NCBI GenBank assembly: GCA_964453655.1
Contig: CAYVSP010000013.1
Location: forward strand, 1-24,027
Origin: CAYVSP01 sp964453655
GTDB taxonomy: Bacteria > Patescibacteriota > Saccharimonadia > Saccharimonadales > CAYVSP01
Direction: 5' to 3'
DNA: 24,027 bases
Position 1 is the first letter of the stretch; each line of letters begins with the position of its first letter. Under the pieces are notes generated by a model. The model was not told where the DNA came from. It did not search any database and saw only the letters and a list, made by a program, of their open reading frames with translations. The translations under genes were made by a program, and so were the position numbers. This document shows, piece after piece, positions 7,480 through 13,707 of this stretch.

Positions 7480-7600
7480 CCACAGCTGGTGTGCTTATGC
7501 TACGATTAACACACAAGTAAGTTAAAAATATAAAACGCTGGAAGAGAGTGAAATTCTCTCACTGTGCCGCAACGGTTAAAGTCCGATACAGCATTTAAGC
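7480..7600 (+). promoter_or_regulatory. Cobalamin (B12) riboswitch aptamer
   Basis: The conserved core of the cobalamin riboswitch family is visible: GGAA (7540-7543), the hairpin GAGAG-GTGAAAT-CTCTC region with GTGAAA at 7548-7553, then ACTGTGCCGCAACGGTTA with CCGCAAC at 7567-7573, and the B12 box AGTCCGATACAGC at 7580-7592. The 5' side supplies GCTG (7485-7488), which pairs with CAGC of the box (7589-7592), and a stem GTGTG (7489-7493) / CACAC (7510-7514). The call rests on motif order and pairing seen by eye. Which cobalamin form is bound (adenosyl, methyl or hydroxo) cannot be stated. Confidence 0.82.
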
Positions 7601-7603
7601 CTC

Positions 7604-7641
7604 CCGAGCAGGAGCAAAAGTATAGACTTTTCCTCGCTCGG
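7604..7641 (+). promoter_or_regulatory. Antiterminator pairing of the cobalamin riboswitch
   Basis: CCGAGCAGGA (7604-7613) can pair with TCCTCGCTCGG (7631-7641), leaving a single bulged C. This uses the 5' arm of the terminator stem, so the two structures exclude each other. When it forms, the terminator cannot, and the ribosome site at 7646-7650 is freed. Between the two arms a small hairpin AAAAGT (7616-7621) / ACTTTT (7626-7631) can also form. Confidence 0.7.
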
Positions 7642-7656
7642 CAGCGAGGATTTTTT
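7631..7656 (+). terminator. Riboswitch intrinsic terminator that also masks the ribosome site
   Basis: A perfect 8-bp stem, TCCTCGCT (7631-7638) with AGCGAGGA (7643-7650), has a four-base CGGC loop and is followed by six T (7651-7656). The 3' arm contains GAGGA, which is exactly 6 nt before the ATG at 7657. The same hairpin can therefore stop transcription and block translation initiation. Confidence 0.9.
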
Positions 7657-9105
7657 ATGGCCGAGCCAGCCGAACAGCTCCAACAAGTTATTACACCTGA
7701 AATTACCAGTCGACAAACGGACGACATTGCTTATAACGTTTTTTATTTGGCAGAACATTGCGTTGATAGAGAAAAGGGCTTATTTGAACTTGAGGCAGAA
7801 GAGGATGCCTTCGAGCAAGATCTAACTGATTTAGCGGAAGCTGACATACATTCATTGGCACCTATTGTTCGCCAAAGGCGCGACAACGAAAAACAACAAT
7901 ACATCAGCATGGGGCGTGGAACTATAGATAACACTATTATTGGGCTACATTCACTTGATATGGATGATCCAGATAATCATTTTGAGTTCTATCGTCGAGT
8001 TGAAGAAATCACTGAAGAGGTGAGTTTTGAAGAACCAGAACAAAACAAAAAAATGAGAAACGGTGGTAAAAAAATAATAGTGTCAGCGGGTCCAACACAC
8101 CAAGAAGTCGATCCTGATGTAGCAATTGCCTTTAACTATGATGATCGCACCATGCTACGCATACAATCGTTGTCTAAAGACGCACGAACAAAGTCGATGC
8201 AAAGCTTTAGTATTTTCGGTGTAACCGCTCAAGCATGGGCAAACTTTTTAGGCGAACGGTACGAAGCACACATTGAACCAACTGCATTAGCAGTTATGCG
8301 ATTCTGCAATCAAATGGATGTAGAATACGGAACCAACATTGAACTTGTTGAGACGTTTATTAATGGTGTTATGAAATTTGTAAATGAAGAAGAACGCCAA
8401 AATTTGCAACGCCAGCTTGATGCCTTTAAGCATGATCAAGCTGAATTAGAGGCACAGGCAACTTACTATGCTAAAGAAAAGCAAACTCTCGAAAAAGAGC
8501 TGGCCCTTAGTTTAAATGACTGGGCACGGCCTCAAGTAGCGGCTATGATAAGAACAGTCTGGCACTATCTTAAGCCTGACGATAAGGAAGCTTTGTACCA
8601 GCGTTTCCACGGAAACAATTTGTATGTTGATGATTTTGTGGTAAGACTAGCCCTTAGCGTAAAAATAGTTACGCTAGATAATCGTGCTGGATTAGCTTCG
8701 CATAATGAACGAACAGTACAACGCGTTGCTTCAAGTATTGGCTTAGAAAATACTATATTACTAGCAGAGCGAGAGAGGGCTATTCAGCAAATAGCAACAA
8801 GTGAAAACCAAGACTTTATGATTCGTCGTAATGAACAGCTAATTGTTGAATCAGGAGTCGGTTGTGGTGGCGGCTGTTCTGTGTCGGTCGTTGATTTATT
8901 TTCTCGTGAAGCTCAAGAAGCCGCTGAGGCAGGCCTGACAGGTACACTCTATTCCTCTAAAGAACTAGATAAAAACAGCAAATGTAACTGTGCTCAAAAT
9001 AAACGTGCCGCAAAGGTTCTAACAGACGGCTCAAATGTGGTCTGTGTAACTTGCGGTGAGTTTGAAGTAAAAGGCAGAAGGGGTAAATTGAATAAAGCAG
9101 CATGA
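7657..9105 (+). CDS. Unrecognised Cys-rich protein under cobalamin riboswitch control
   Basis: A 482-residue protein I cannot place in a named family. ATG 7657 is the start, because the frame's earlier GTG (7564) lies inside the aptamer and GAGGA is 6 nt before this ATG. It has an acidic N-terminal third (about 1-130), a middle region with VDPDVAIAFNYDDRTMLRI, a likely coiled coil at about 242-282 (ERQNLQRQLDAFKHDQAELE) and a Cys-rich end: CGGGC (403-407), CNC (443-445) and CVTC (463-466). Six cysteines in the last 80 residues suggest metal binding. There is no signal peptide or membrane segment. It overlaps the zinc-ribbon gene by 4 bp (ATGA), and nadD follows. Control by cobalamin implies a link to B12 use or B12 sparing, which is inference. 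Its base composition looks more A/T-rich than its neighbours. Confidence 0.75.
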   Translation: MAEPAEQLQQVITPEITSRQTDDIAYNVFYLAEHCVDREKGLFELEAEEDAFEQDLTDLAEADIHSLAPIVRQRRDNEKQQYISMGRGTIDNTIIGLHSLDMDDPDNHFEFYRRVEEITEEVSFEEPEQNKKMRNGGKKIIVSAGPTHQEVDPDVAIAFNYDDRTMLRIQSLSKDARTKSMQSFSIFGVTAQAWANFLGERYEAHIEPTALAVMRFCNQMDVEYGTNIELVETFINGVMKFVNEEERQNLQRQLDAFKHDQAELEAQATYYAKEKQTLEKELALSLNDWARPQVAAMIRTVWHYLKPDDKEALYQRFHGNNLYVDDFVVRLALSVKIVTLDNRAGLASHNERTVQRVASSIGLENTILLAERERAIQQIATSENQDFMIRRNEQLIVESGVGCGGGCSVSVVDLFSREAQEAAEAGLTGTLYSSKELDKNSKCNCAQNKRAAKVLTDGSNVVCVTCGEFEVKGRRGKLNKAA

Positions 9106-9266
9106 ACAACAACGACGAGAATTATCAGGAGCTTGTCAAAGAAAAATCGCTTGCGCTTTTTTGCGACAACTGCGGTCACTACCCAATTGAGCCAGTGCAT
9201 GGCCACTTTGTTTGTCCGGCCTGCCATCTGCCTACAAAGTGCTGCGAGGGAGCTCCGGCTGAGTGA
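9102..9266 (+). CDS. Small zinc-ribbon protein (54 residues)
   Basis: The start overlaps the upstream stop as ATGA. The 54-residue product begins MNNNDENYQELVKEKSLALF and carries CDNC and CPAC separated by 15 residues (HYPIEPVHGHFV... spacing), then a further Cys-Cys pair near the end (TKCCEGAPAE). The four-cysteine arrangement is a typical zinc ribbon. Its function is unknown; the overlap on both sides shows it is co-translated with the Cys-rich protein and with nadD. If the assembly gap is collapsed, its stop TGA overlaps the GTG start of nadD. Confidence 0.72.
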   Translation: MNNNDENYQELVKEKSLALFCDNCGHYPIEPVHGHFVCPACHLPTKCCEGAPAE

Positions 9267-9452
9267 AAAAAATCGGCATATTCAGCGGCACCTTTGANNN
9301 NNNNNNNNNNNNNNNNNNNNNNNNNNNNNNNNNNNNNNNNNNNNNNNNNNNNNNNNNNNNNNNNNNNNNNNNNNNNNNNNNNNNNNNNNNNNNNNNNTGC
9401 GAGGGAGCTCCGGCTGAGTGAAAAAAATCGGCATATTCAGCGGCACCTTTGA
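9243..9452. other. Spurious scaffold gap: 100 N between identical 55-bp ends
   Basis: The 55 bases at 9243-9297 are identical to the 55 bases at 9398-9452, separated by exactly 100 N (9298-9397). A 55-base exact overlap is what two contigs from a k=55 de Bruijn assembly show, and 100 N is a standard placeholder. The end of the zinc-ribbon gene and the start of nadD are therefore written twice. Joining the overlap removes 155 bases and restores a clean overlap of the two genes. Confidence 0.9.
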
Positions 9453-10011
9453 CCCTATTCACAACGGACATCTGGCTTTTGCTCAGCAAGCACTTACCAC
9501 CTGCGAACTCGATAAGCTTTTCTTTTTAGTTGAGCCGCGGCCTCGCCGTAAGCAAGGCGTGCGGGCGCTTGAGCACCGCATTAAAATGGTTCAATTAGCT
9601 CTCAAACATAAACCACAGTTTGCTACCATAGCGCTGGAGCATGCTCGGTTTGATGCTGAAAGTACGCTGCCGGTTCTTCAAGAACGCTTTAAGAGTGCCC
9701 AGCTGTTTATGCTTATGGGCGACGATATGCTGCTCACTCATTTCATTAACTGGCCCCATGTCGAAAGTCTAATTAGCTCTGTGCACTTTATTATTGGAAC
9801 GCGGCATGCCACAAAGCCCCAAGTCAGTAAGCATGTAGTGCAAATTGAAAAAACCAAAGGCGTAAAATTTAATTACCAAGTTCTTGAGACGGCTCAAACA
9901 CACGTGTCGTCTAAATCAGTCAGAGCCTTGCTGCGCCACGGCCACGACTGTCCTGATATAGACCCGGCTGTTGCCCGCTACGTCAAAAAGCACCGTTTGT
10001 ACCACGTCTAA
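9418..10011 (+). CDS. nadD: Nicotinate-nucleotide adenylyltransferase NadD
   Basis: A 197-residue protein of the nucleotidyltransferase fold. The ATP-binding motif is GTFDPIHNGHL (residues 9-19) and the C-terminal motif is HVSSKSVRALLRHG, corresponding to the family's ISSTxIR. LMGDDMLLTHFINWPHVESL matches the NadD substrate-recognition region. It transfers AMP from ATP to nicotinate mononucleotide in NAD synthesis. GTG 9418 is preceded by GAGGGAG and overlaps the zinc-ribbon stop (GTGA) once the duplicated gap ends are merged; a copy of the first bases of the gene lies at 9263-9297 before the gap. Its stop overlaps the end of the convergent antiporter gene by 4 bp. Being in the B12-controlled unit, its level may follow that switch unless an internal promoter exists. 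Confidence 0.9.
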   Translation: MKKIGIFSGTFDPIHNGHLAFAQQALTTCELDKLFFLVEPRPRRKQGVRALEHRIKMVQLALKHKPQFATIALEHARFDAESTLPVLQERFKSAQLFMLMGDDMLLTHFINWPHVESLISSVHFIIGTRHATKPQVSKHVVQIEKTKGVKFNYQVLETAQTHVSSKSVRALLRHGHDCPDIDPAVARYVKKHRLYHV

Positions 10012-11726
10012 TTGGCACTTGCTGCTTGGCCTTCAATTTCCCATTCAGTTTCAAAGTGTGTTTGCAGGTATTCCAGATGTTTCTCGCGGAATTTCTTGAA
10101 CTCGCTTTTCTTAAGTCCGCTTTTGCGAATAAAAGCACCGATTTTTTCGTTGCCTATGTAATGCGGAATGGCTACGTAACTGGCCCCAAGCTCATATAAT
10201 TCGGCCGCTTCCTCTACCGTCTCAGCATGCAAAATGACAACCGCGCGCTGATTAACCTCGCTAATCAGTTTGATTAAAAAGACGTTTGTATCATGGTCGC
10301 CAATAGTGGAGACAACCAGCTTGACTTTGTCCAGCCCGACTTCTTCTAATAGCTCAATATCAGCTACGTCACCGTACACATAATTAATATGTTGATGCTC
10401 TAGTATGTCTATTACTTCAGGGTCGTAATCTACGACCACGAAAGGCTTTTTAAGCTTCTCAAAGACTTTTACAAACTCATGACCACCTTTGTGATAACCA
10501 AATAACATCAAATCAACATGATGCCGCGATTCTTGCTCAAAGTGCCGATGCCGCCTTTCAAACAGGCTTAAATCGCGCTCAAAAAGGCTAAACAATTTGT
10601 CGGCATACAGAATCATATAGGCTGAGGCAGCAATTGTGATAAGCGTAACAAAGGTTAGGATGGAGACTAAGTCGTTGGAGATCAGATTTTGCTTGTTGGC
10701 GAGTACCACAAATACCAGCGAGAACTCACTGACTTGTGCCATAGCAATACCGGTTTTGAAGCTGGTCCTTTTGGTATAGCCCATCAACCCCATAATAATC
10801 AAAACTACCAGCGGCTTGAGAATAATAACTATGAAGCTGCCGAGTAAAATGGCCGGTAGCAATGCATGTATATTGACAAATGTCAGGCGTGAGCCAAGCG
10901 CGATAAAAAAGACCACTACAAAGAAATCTCTGAGCGGCCTAAGCCTGGCGCTAATCTCTTGGGTGTAAGGCAGAGAAGCTAAGGCAACGCCTGCCAGCAG
11001 GGCGCCAATTTCCAAGCTGAAGCCGGTCAGTTCAAAAAGGGCAGCGAAGCCAAACCCCCAACCGAGCGCAAATAGAAACAGCAGTTCTTGACTCGACGCA
11101 ATAAACTTATGAAGCTTTGGCAATATAACATTGCCAATGAAGAGTAAAGGTATAGCGATGGCAGCCCCTTTCACGGCCAATAGTCCTAGTTGAGTCACCG
11201 AAAAACCGCCTTCCTTGGCTTGGGCGGTTACAAAAAGCAATGCAATGGCTGCCAAGACATCTTGGATTAGTAGCATGCCGGTAGCGACCTTACCATAAAG
11301 GCGCGTTTGCTCTTTTTTGTCAGATAACAATTTTAAAATAATGATGGTGCTCGAAAAGGCCAGAGCGACACCTAAGAATAAAGATTCCTTGTTGCTAAAC
11401 CCAAGCGCGATACCACAAGCCCAGCCTATTAAAGTGCTCAGTCCCACTTGCAGTATGCCGGCAATCGAAGCGACTTTCCCAACTTCTTTAATAACCCGCG
11501 GATTAAGACCTAACCCAATAATAAACAACAGCAATGCGATACCTATGTTAGAAAAAACCTCAATCGTATCGGGCGTGTTAATCCAGTGCAGCATGGCCGG
11601 TCCCACGATGATGCCAGTCAGTATGTGACCAATGATAAGCGGTTGACGCAGCATGCGCATAATAATAGAAACACCAGCCGCTAGTGCGATAATCAGACTG
11701 AGTTCAGAGAAAATGGAGGCATGCAT
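10008..11726 (-). CDS. CPA2 cation/proton antiporter with RCK domain (KefB/YbaL-like)
   Basis: A 572-residue protein. Residues 1-385 form the Na+/H+ exchanger domain with about 12-13 membrane segments, including QPLIIGHILTGIIVGP, LFIIGLGLNP, GVALAFSSTIIILKLLSDK and the acidic ion-site region FELTGFSLEIGALLAGVALA. Residues about 405-530 form a TrkA-N/RCK-type Rossmann domain (LMLFGYHKGGHEFVKVF, then VVVDYDPEVIDIL and YGDVADIELLEEVGLDKVKLVVST). The fingerprint GYHKGG differs from the classic GxGxxG, so nucleotide binding may be altered. It probably exchanges K+ or Na+ for H+. ATG 11726 has no Shine-Dalgarno; a TACAAA hexamer ends 5 nt upstream. It runs convergently into nadD. Confidence 0.9.
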   Translation of the reverse strand: MHASIFSELSLIIALAAGVSIIMRMLRQPLIIGHILTGIIVGPAMLHWINTPDTIEVFSNIGIALLLFIIGLGLNPRVIKEVGKVASIAGILQVGLSTLIGWACGIALGFSNKESLFLGVALAFSSTIIILKLLSDKKEQTRLYGKVATGMLLIQDVLAAIALLFVTAQAKEGGFSVTQLGLLAVKGAAIAIPLLFIGNVILPKLHKFIASSQELLFLFALGWGFGFAALFELTGFSLEIGALLAGVALASLPYTQEISARLRPLRDFFVVVFFIALGSRLTFVNIHALLPAILLGSFIVIILKPLVVLIIMGLMGYTKRTSFKTGIAMAQVSEFSLVFVVLANKQNLISNDLVSILTFVTLITIAASAYMILYADKLFSLFERDLSLFERRHRHFEQESRHHVDLMLFGYHKGGHEFVKVFEKLKKPFVVVDYDPEVIDILEHQHINYVYGDVADIELLEEVGLDKVKLVVSTIGDHDTNVFLIKLISEVNQRAVVILHAETVEEAAELYELGASYVAIPHYIGNEKIGAFIRKSGLKKSEFKKFREKHLEYLQTHFETEWEIEGQAASAN

Positions 11727-11815
11727 AGATATTTGTATTTTCTAGATTTCCTCTGTATTCTACAATAAATAAGGATAAGCATCAAAGTGAAGACAAATAA
11801 ACGAAGCGCCTTGTA

Positions 11816-12286
11816 GTGAAAGAATTATTTCATCGCATTGCCACAAAAGTATCAACTTGGACAGGGAGCGCCTGGGCATTCCTGCTGGCTTTTATGATAG
11901 TAGTTGTCTGGGCTATAACCGGGCCAGCCTTTCATTTTTCATCTACTTGGCAACTCGTCATTAATACAGGCACAACAATTGTCACTTTCCTGATGGTCTT
12001 TTTGATCCAAAACACCCAAAACCGAGATGGCAAGGCCATGCAGCTCAAACTTGATGAACTTATCCGTACTTCTACAGCCCGCAATTCTTTTATGGATCTG
12101 GAAGATCTCACAGATGAAGACCTTAGCCAACTTGATAAGGAATTTAAAGCCCTCCATGAACAGCTAGCGCCGACTGCCACTCTTCATAAGCTCCATAGCA
12201 AGATTGAAGCTGAGCATAAACGCCGTCTTAATCTGCGTCAACATGCCGGTAATGTTCTGGGCAATATTCTTAATACAAACAAATAG
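11816..12286 (+). CDS. Low-affinity iron permease family protein
   Basis: A 156-residue protein with two membrane segments (about 17-37 and 45-66). The second is followed by the family signature FLIQNTQNRDGKAMQLKLDELI, then a charged helical cytoplasmic tail. This matches the Iron_permease (FET4-like) family short form found in many bacteria, where a role in iron transport is doubtful and the real function is unproven. The GTG start gives VKELFHRIATKVSTW, the usual family N-terminus; no clear Shine-Dalgarno precedes it. It stands alone: divergent from the antiporter across 89 bp and followed by about 500 bp without a recognised gene. Confidence 0.82.
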   Translation: MKELFHRIATKVSTWTGSAWAFLLAFMIVVVWAITGPAFHFSSTWQLVINTGTTIVTFLMVFLIQNTQNRDGKAMQLKLDELIRTSTARNSFMDLEDLTDEDLSQLDKEFKALHEQLAPTATLHKLHSKIEAEHKRRLNLRQHAGNVLGNILNTNK

Positions 12287-12309
12287 TAATTTTCACAACG
12301 GACTGTATA

Positions 12310-12338
12310 TTGACACAATTGAAGTGCTTATGTAAAAA
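12310..12338 (+). promoter_or_regulatory. Candidate promoter of an orphan transcript
   Basis: A perfect TTGACA at 12310-12315 is followed after 17 bp by TAAAAA at 12333-12338. The -35 is ideal and the -10 weak. It points into a region with no recognisable gene that ends in an intrinsic terminator. Confidence 0.45.
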
Positions 12339-12575
12339 TATGCTCACTTCAGTTTGTCAGGACGATTGCGAGACGATCCGAGACGAGGAAGATAAAAACA
12401 AATTAAACAAAATACAATAGTCGATTGAGGGATTTACTATTGCCAAAGGGGAGGGGGGTGCAGGGCTATGCCCGTCAAAATAAAAATAATTAATCAAAAA
12501 AGAGGTATTAACGTGGAAGTAAAGGTTAAACGAGCTAAGTGGCAGCAATTCATCCACTACTAGTCCAAGCACCAT

Positions 12576-12704
12576 AACGCCATGACCTGCTGGCGGATGA
12601 ACCGTCACCCGGCCATGGCTCTTGGCGTTCTGCTACGTCAATAGCTCCGATACTCCCTCACCGTATTATTTATACGGCTCAATCCGTTTCTCGCTATTTC
12701 CTTG
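12576..12704 (+). repeat. Dispersed structured repeat, copy D
   Basis: The core (12644-12704) runs from GCTCCGATACTCCCTCA to TTTCCTTG with hairpin CCGTAT (12661-12666) / ATACGG (12672-12677). The upstream part aligns with copy C (CACCCGGCC...CTCTTGGCGTTCTGC...GTCAA) and offers AACGCC (12576-12581) / GGCGTT (12624-12629). An intrinsic terminator follows 7 bp later. Confidence 0.68.
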
Positions 12705-12711
12705 CATAACA

Positions 12712-12735
12712 TCCAAGTATGGCACTTGGATTTTT
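12712..12735 (+). terminator. Rho-independent terminator
   Basis: TCCAAGT (12712-12718) pairs with ACTTGGA (12724-12730) around a five-base loop and is followed by TTTTT, then a further T-rich stretch. It acts on plus-strand transcripts, so something upstream (the orphan transcript or read-through from the iron-permease-like gene) is transcribed across repeat copy D. Confidence 0.75.
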
Positions 12736-12743
12736 AATTTCGG

Positions 12744-12789
12744 GCTTTTTTGGTTGCAACAAAACCGTTGCTGCACTTTCCAAAAAAGC
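12744..12789. repeat. 10-bp inverted repeat at the 3' end of the small membrane protein gene
   Basis: GCTTTTTTGG (12744-12753) is the exact reverse complement of CCAAAAAAGC (12780-12789). An inner GCAAC (12756-12760) / GTTGC (12767-12771) stem lies between. The order (T-run first, A-run last on both strands) is the opposite of a normal bidirectional terminator. It touches the stop codon of the minus-strand gene. Confidence 0.5.
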
Positions 12790-12974
12790 TATTTATGCTT
12801 CTTTGAGGGCTTGTGGTAGGAGAGTAAGGAACTAATTAGGATCAGGCCACCTAGAAACGATAAAACTATGGATAAGTTCCAAAGTGCTGCTTGCTCAGTT
12901 GAACCGCCCAGTGCGAAGCCAAAAGCTGCCAGTATTACCAAGCCTAAACCAATAATCCAAATATATTGTTTCAC
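12789..12974 (-). CDS. Small two-segment membrane protein (61 residues)
   Basis: The product starts at GTG 12974 and has two hydrophobic helices (about 5-24 and 31-52), a short polar turn (GGSTEQAALWN) and a Lys/His-rich cytoplasmic end (SYHKPSKKHK). No family is recognised. Support for its being real: the hydrophobic periodicity, a near-ideal extended -10 (TGCTAGAAT) ending 6 nt before the start, and its position 33 bp downstream of the dsbA-like gene on the same strand. Confidence 0.6.
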   Translation of the reverse strand: MKQYIWIIGLGLVILAAFGFALGGSTEQAALWNLSIVLSFLGGLILISSLLSYHKPSKKHK

Positions 12975-12980
12975 AACTTT

Positions 12981-12989
12981 ATTCTAGCA
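12981..12989 (-). promoter_or_regulatory. Extended -10 promoter, probably leaderless
   Basis: On the minus strand, TGCTAGAAT is followed by six bases and then the GTG start of the small membrane protein. Transcription would begin at or within a base of the start codon. Confidence 0.5.
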
Positions 12990-13007
12990 CTCTACTAACG
13001 CTTACGC

Positions 13008-13646
13008 TTACTGGCCCGTTTTTGCTTTGATGGCGTCGTCTAGAAGCTTGGCGAAGCTTGCGTAGTCTTGAGGGTTTTGATCAAGCTTTTTACCGTCCAG
13101 CACAAAAGTAGGTGTGGAGTTGGCCCCAATGGCATGGCCGGCCTTCATGTCCGCGTTGATTATGTCATTAACCTCTGAGCTAGCTGAATCTTTGCGGAAT
13201 TGGTCAATGTTTAAACCAAGCTGGGTGGCATAGTCTTCAAAGACAATATTTGGGTTCGAAACCGTAGACCAACTTTGCTGGCCCTCATATAGCTTGTCAT
13301 GCATTTCAAAGAATCTGCCTTGCTTAGCAGCTGCTTCGGCGGCTCGGTGAGCGGCAAAAGCGTTTGGATGGAGTTGGCTCAGTGGAAAATTACGAAACTG
13401 AAAGGTGACTTTGTCGCTATAACTCGACTCTAATTGTTTAATAATTGGATAATAAGCGCCGCAGGCTGGGCACTGGAAGTCGCCATATTCCAACAAAGTT
13501 ACACCGGTGCTGCCGGTATAACGAATGTGATTAGTCGGCTGGGCAGAACCGTTTGTCCCGTTGTCTGTTTTATTGCGCGTAAAGTAAAATGCCGCCCCTA
13601 ATACAACGACGATACCCACCAGCATCAACATAAATCGTTTGCTCAT
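13008..13646 (-). CDS. Membrane-anchored DsbA-like thiol oxidoreductase
   Basis: A 212-residue protein. Residues 1-22 form a signal anchor (MSKRFMLMLVGIVVVLGAAF), placing the rest outside the cytoplasm. The thioredoxin-fold domain carries the active site CPAC (59-62) in LLEYGDFQCPACGAYYPII, an inserted helical domain, and the cis-proline loop NSTPTFVLDGKKL. This is the BdbD/Thioredoxin_4 type that forms disulphide bonds in exported proteins; no partner of the DsbB/VKOR type is in the window. The ATG at 13646 has no Shine-Dalgarno, but TAGTAT ends 6 nt upstream, so the mRNA is probably leaderless. Confidence 0.9.
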   Translation of the reverse strand: MSKRFMLMLVGIVVVLGAAFYFTRNKTDNGTNGSAQPTNHIRYTGSTGVTLLEYGDFQCPACGAYYPIIKQLESSYSDKVTFQFRNFPLSQLHPNAFAAHRAAEAAAKQGRFFEMHDKLYEGQQSWSTVSNPNIVFEDYATQLGLNIDQFRKDSASSEVNDIINADMKAGHAIGANSTPTFVLDGKKLDQNPQDYASFAKLLDDAIKAKTGQ

Positions 13647-13707
13647 AGAATCATACTATATCATTTTGTGTAAGTTTAGCGGAGCTTACTGATATTATAG
13701 GTTTATC
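13647..13707. promoter_or_regulatory. Divergent promoter region between dsbA-like and CBS genes
   Basis: On the minus strand TAGTAT (13658-13653) ends 6 nt before ATG 13646. On the plus strand TATTAT (13693-13698) ends 9 nt before ATG 13708. Neither has a clear -35 at 17 bp, and neither gene has a good ribosome site. Both transcripts would be leaderless or nearly so. Confidence 0.4.

Larger units (their letters stand above)
12344..12735 (+). ncRNA. Candidate non-coding transcript (unassigned)
   Basis: Between the promoter at 12310 and the terminator at 12712-12735 lie roughly 390 bases with no convincing gene. What is present: a G-rich stretch ending in the small hairpin GGGC-TAT-GCCC near 12463; tiny open frames only (26 codons from 12339; 16 codons from a GTG near 12512 preceded by AGAGG); and repeat copy D with its 5' homology. 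It does not match the conserved cores of RNase P RNA, tmRNA, SRP RNA or 6S RNA that I can recall. It may be an RNA gene, a decayed gene or a long 3' UTR of the preceding gene. Confidence 0.35.

Noticed and set aside
7506..7534. Good-looking promoter (TTAACA, 17 bp, TATAAA) inside the riboswitch region
   Set aside because: It would start the RNA near 7541 and drop the 5' half of the aptamer (GCTG and GTGTG arms). The A/T-rich linker of the aptamer probably gives a chance match, though a short alternative transcript cannot be excluded.
7564..7656. Upstream GTG start extending the Cys-rich protein by 31 residues
   Set aside because: The extension lies in the conserved cobalamin aptamer and terminator; ATG 7657 has GAGGA at 6-nt spacing.
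9263..9297. Second, truncated nadD gene before the gap
   Set aside because: It is part of the 55-bp contig-end overlap and not a separate gene.
12357..12608. 83-codon minus-strand frame
   Set aside because: Low-complexity Ser/Phe/Pro composition, no ribosome site, and it overlaps the G-rich stretch and repeat D; most likely chance.
601..12704. CRISPR array made of the four repeats
   Set aside because: Copies are kilobases apart, imperfect and hairpin-variable; there are no regular spacers and no cas genes.
13251..13265. GGGTTCGAAACC resembling a tRNA T-arm
   Set aside because: It lies within the dsbA-like coding sequence and no acceptor, D or anticodon arms surround it.
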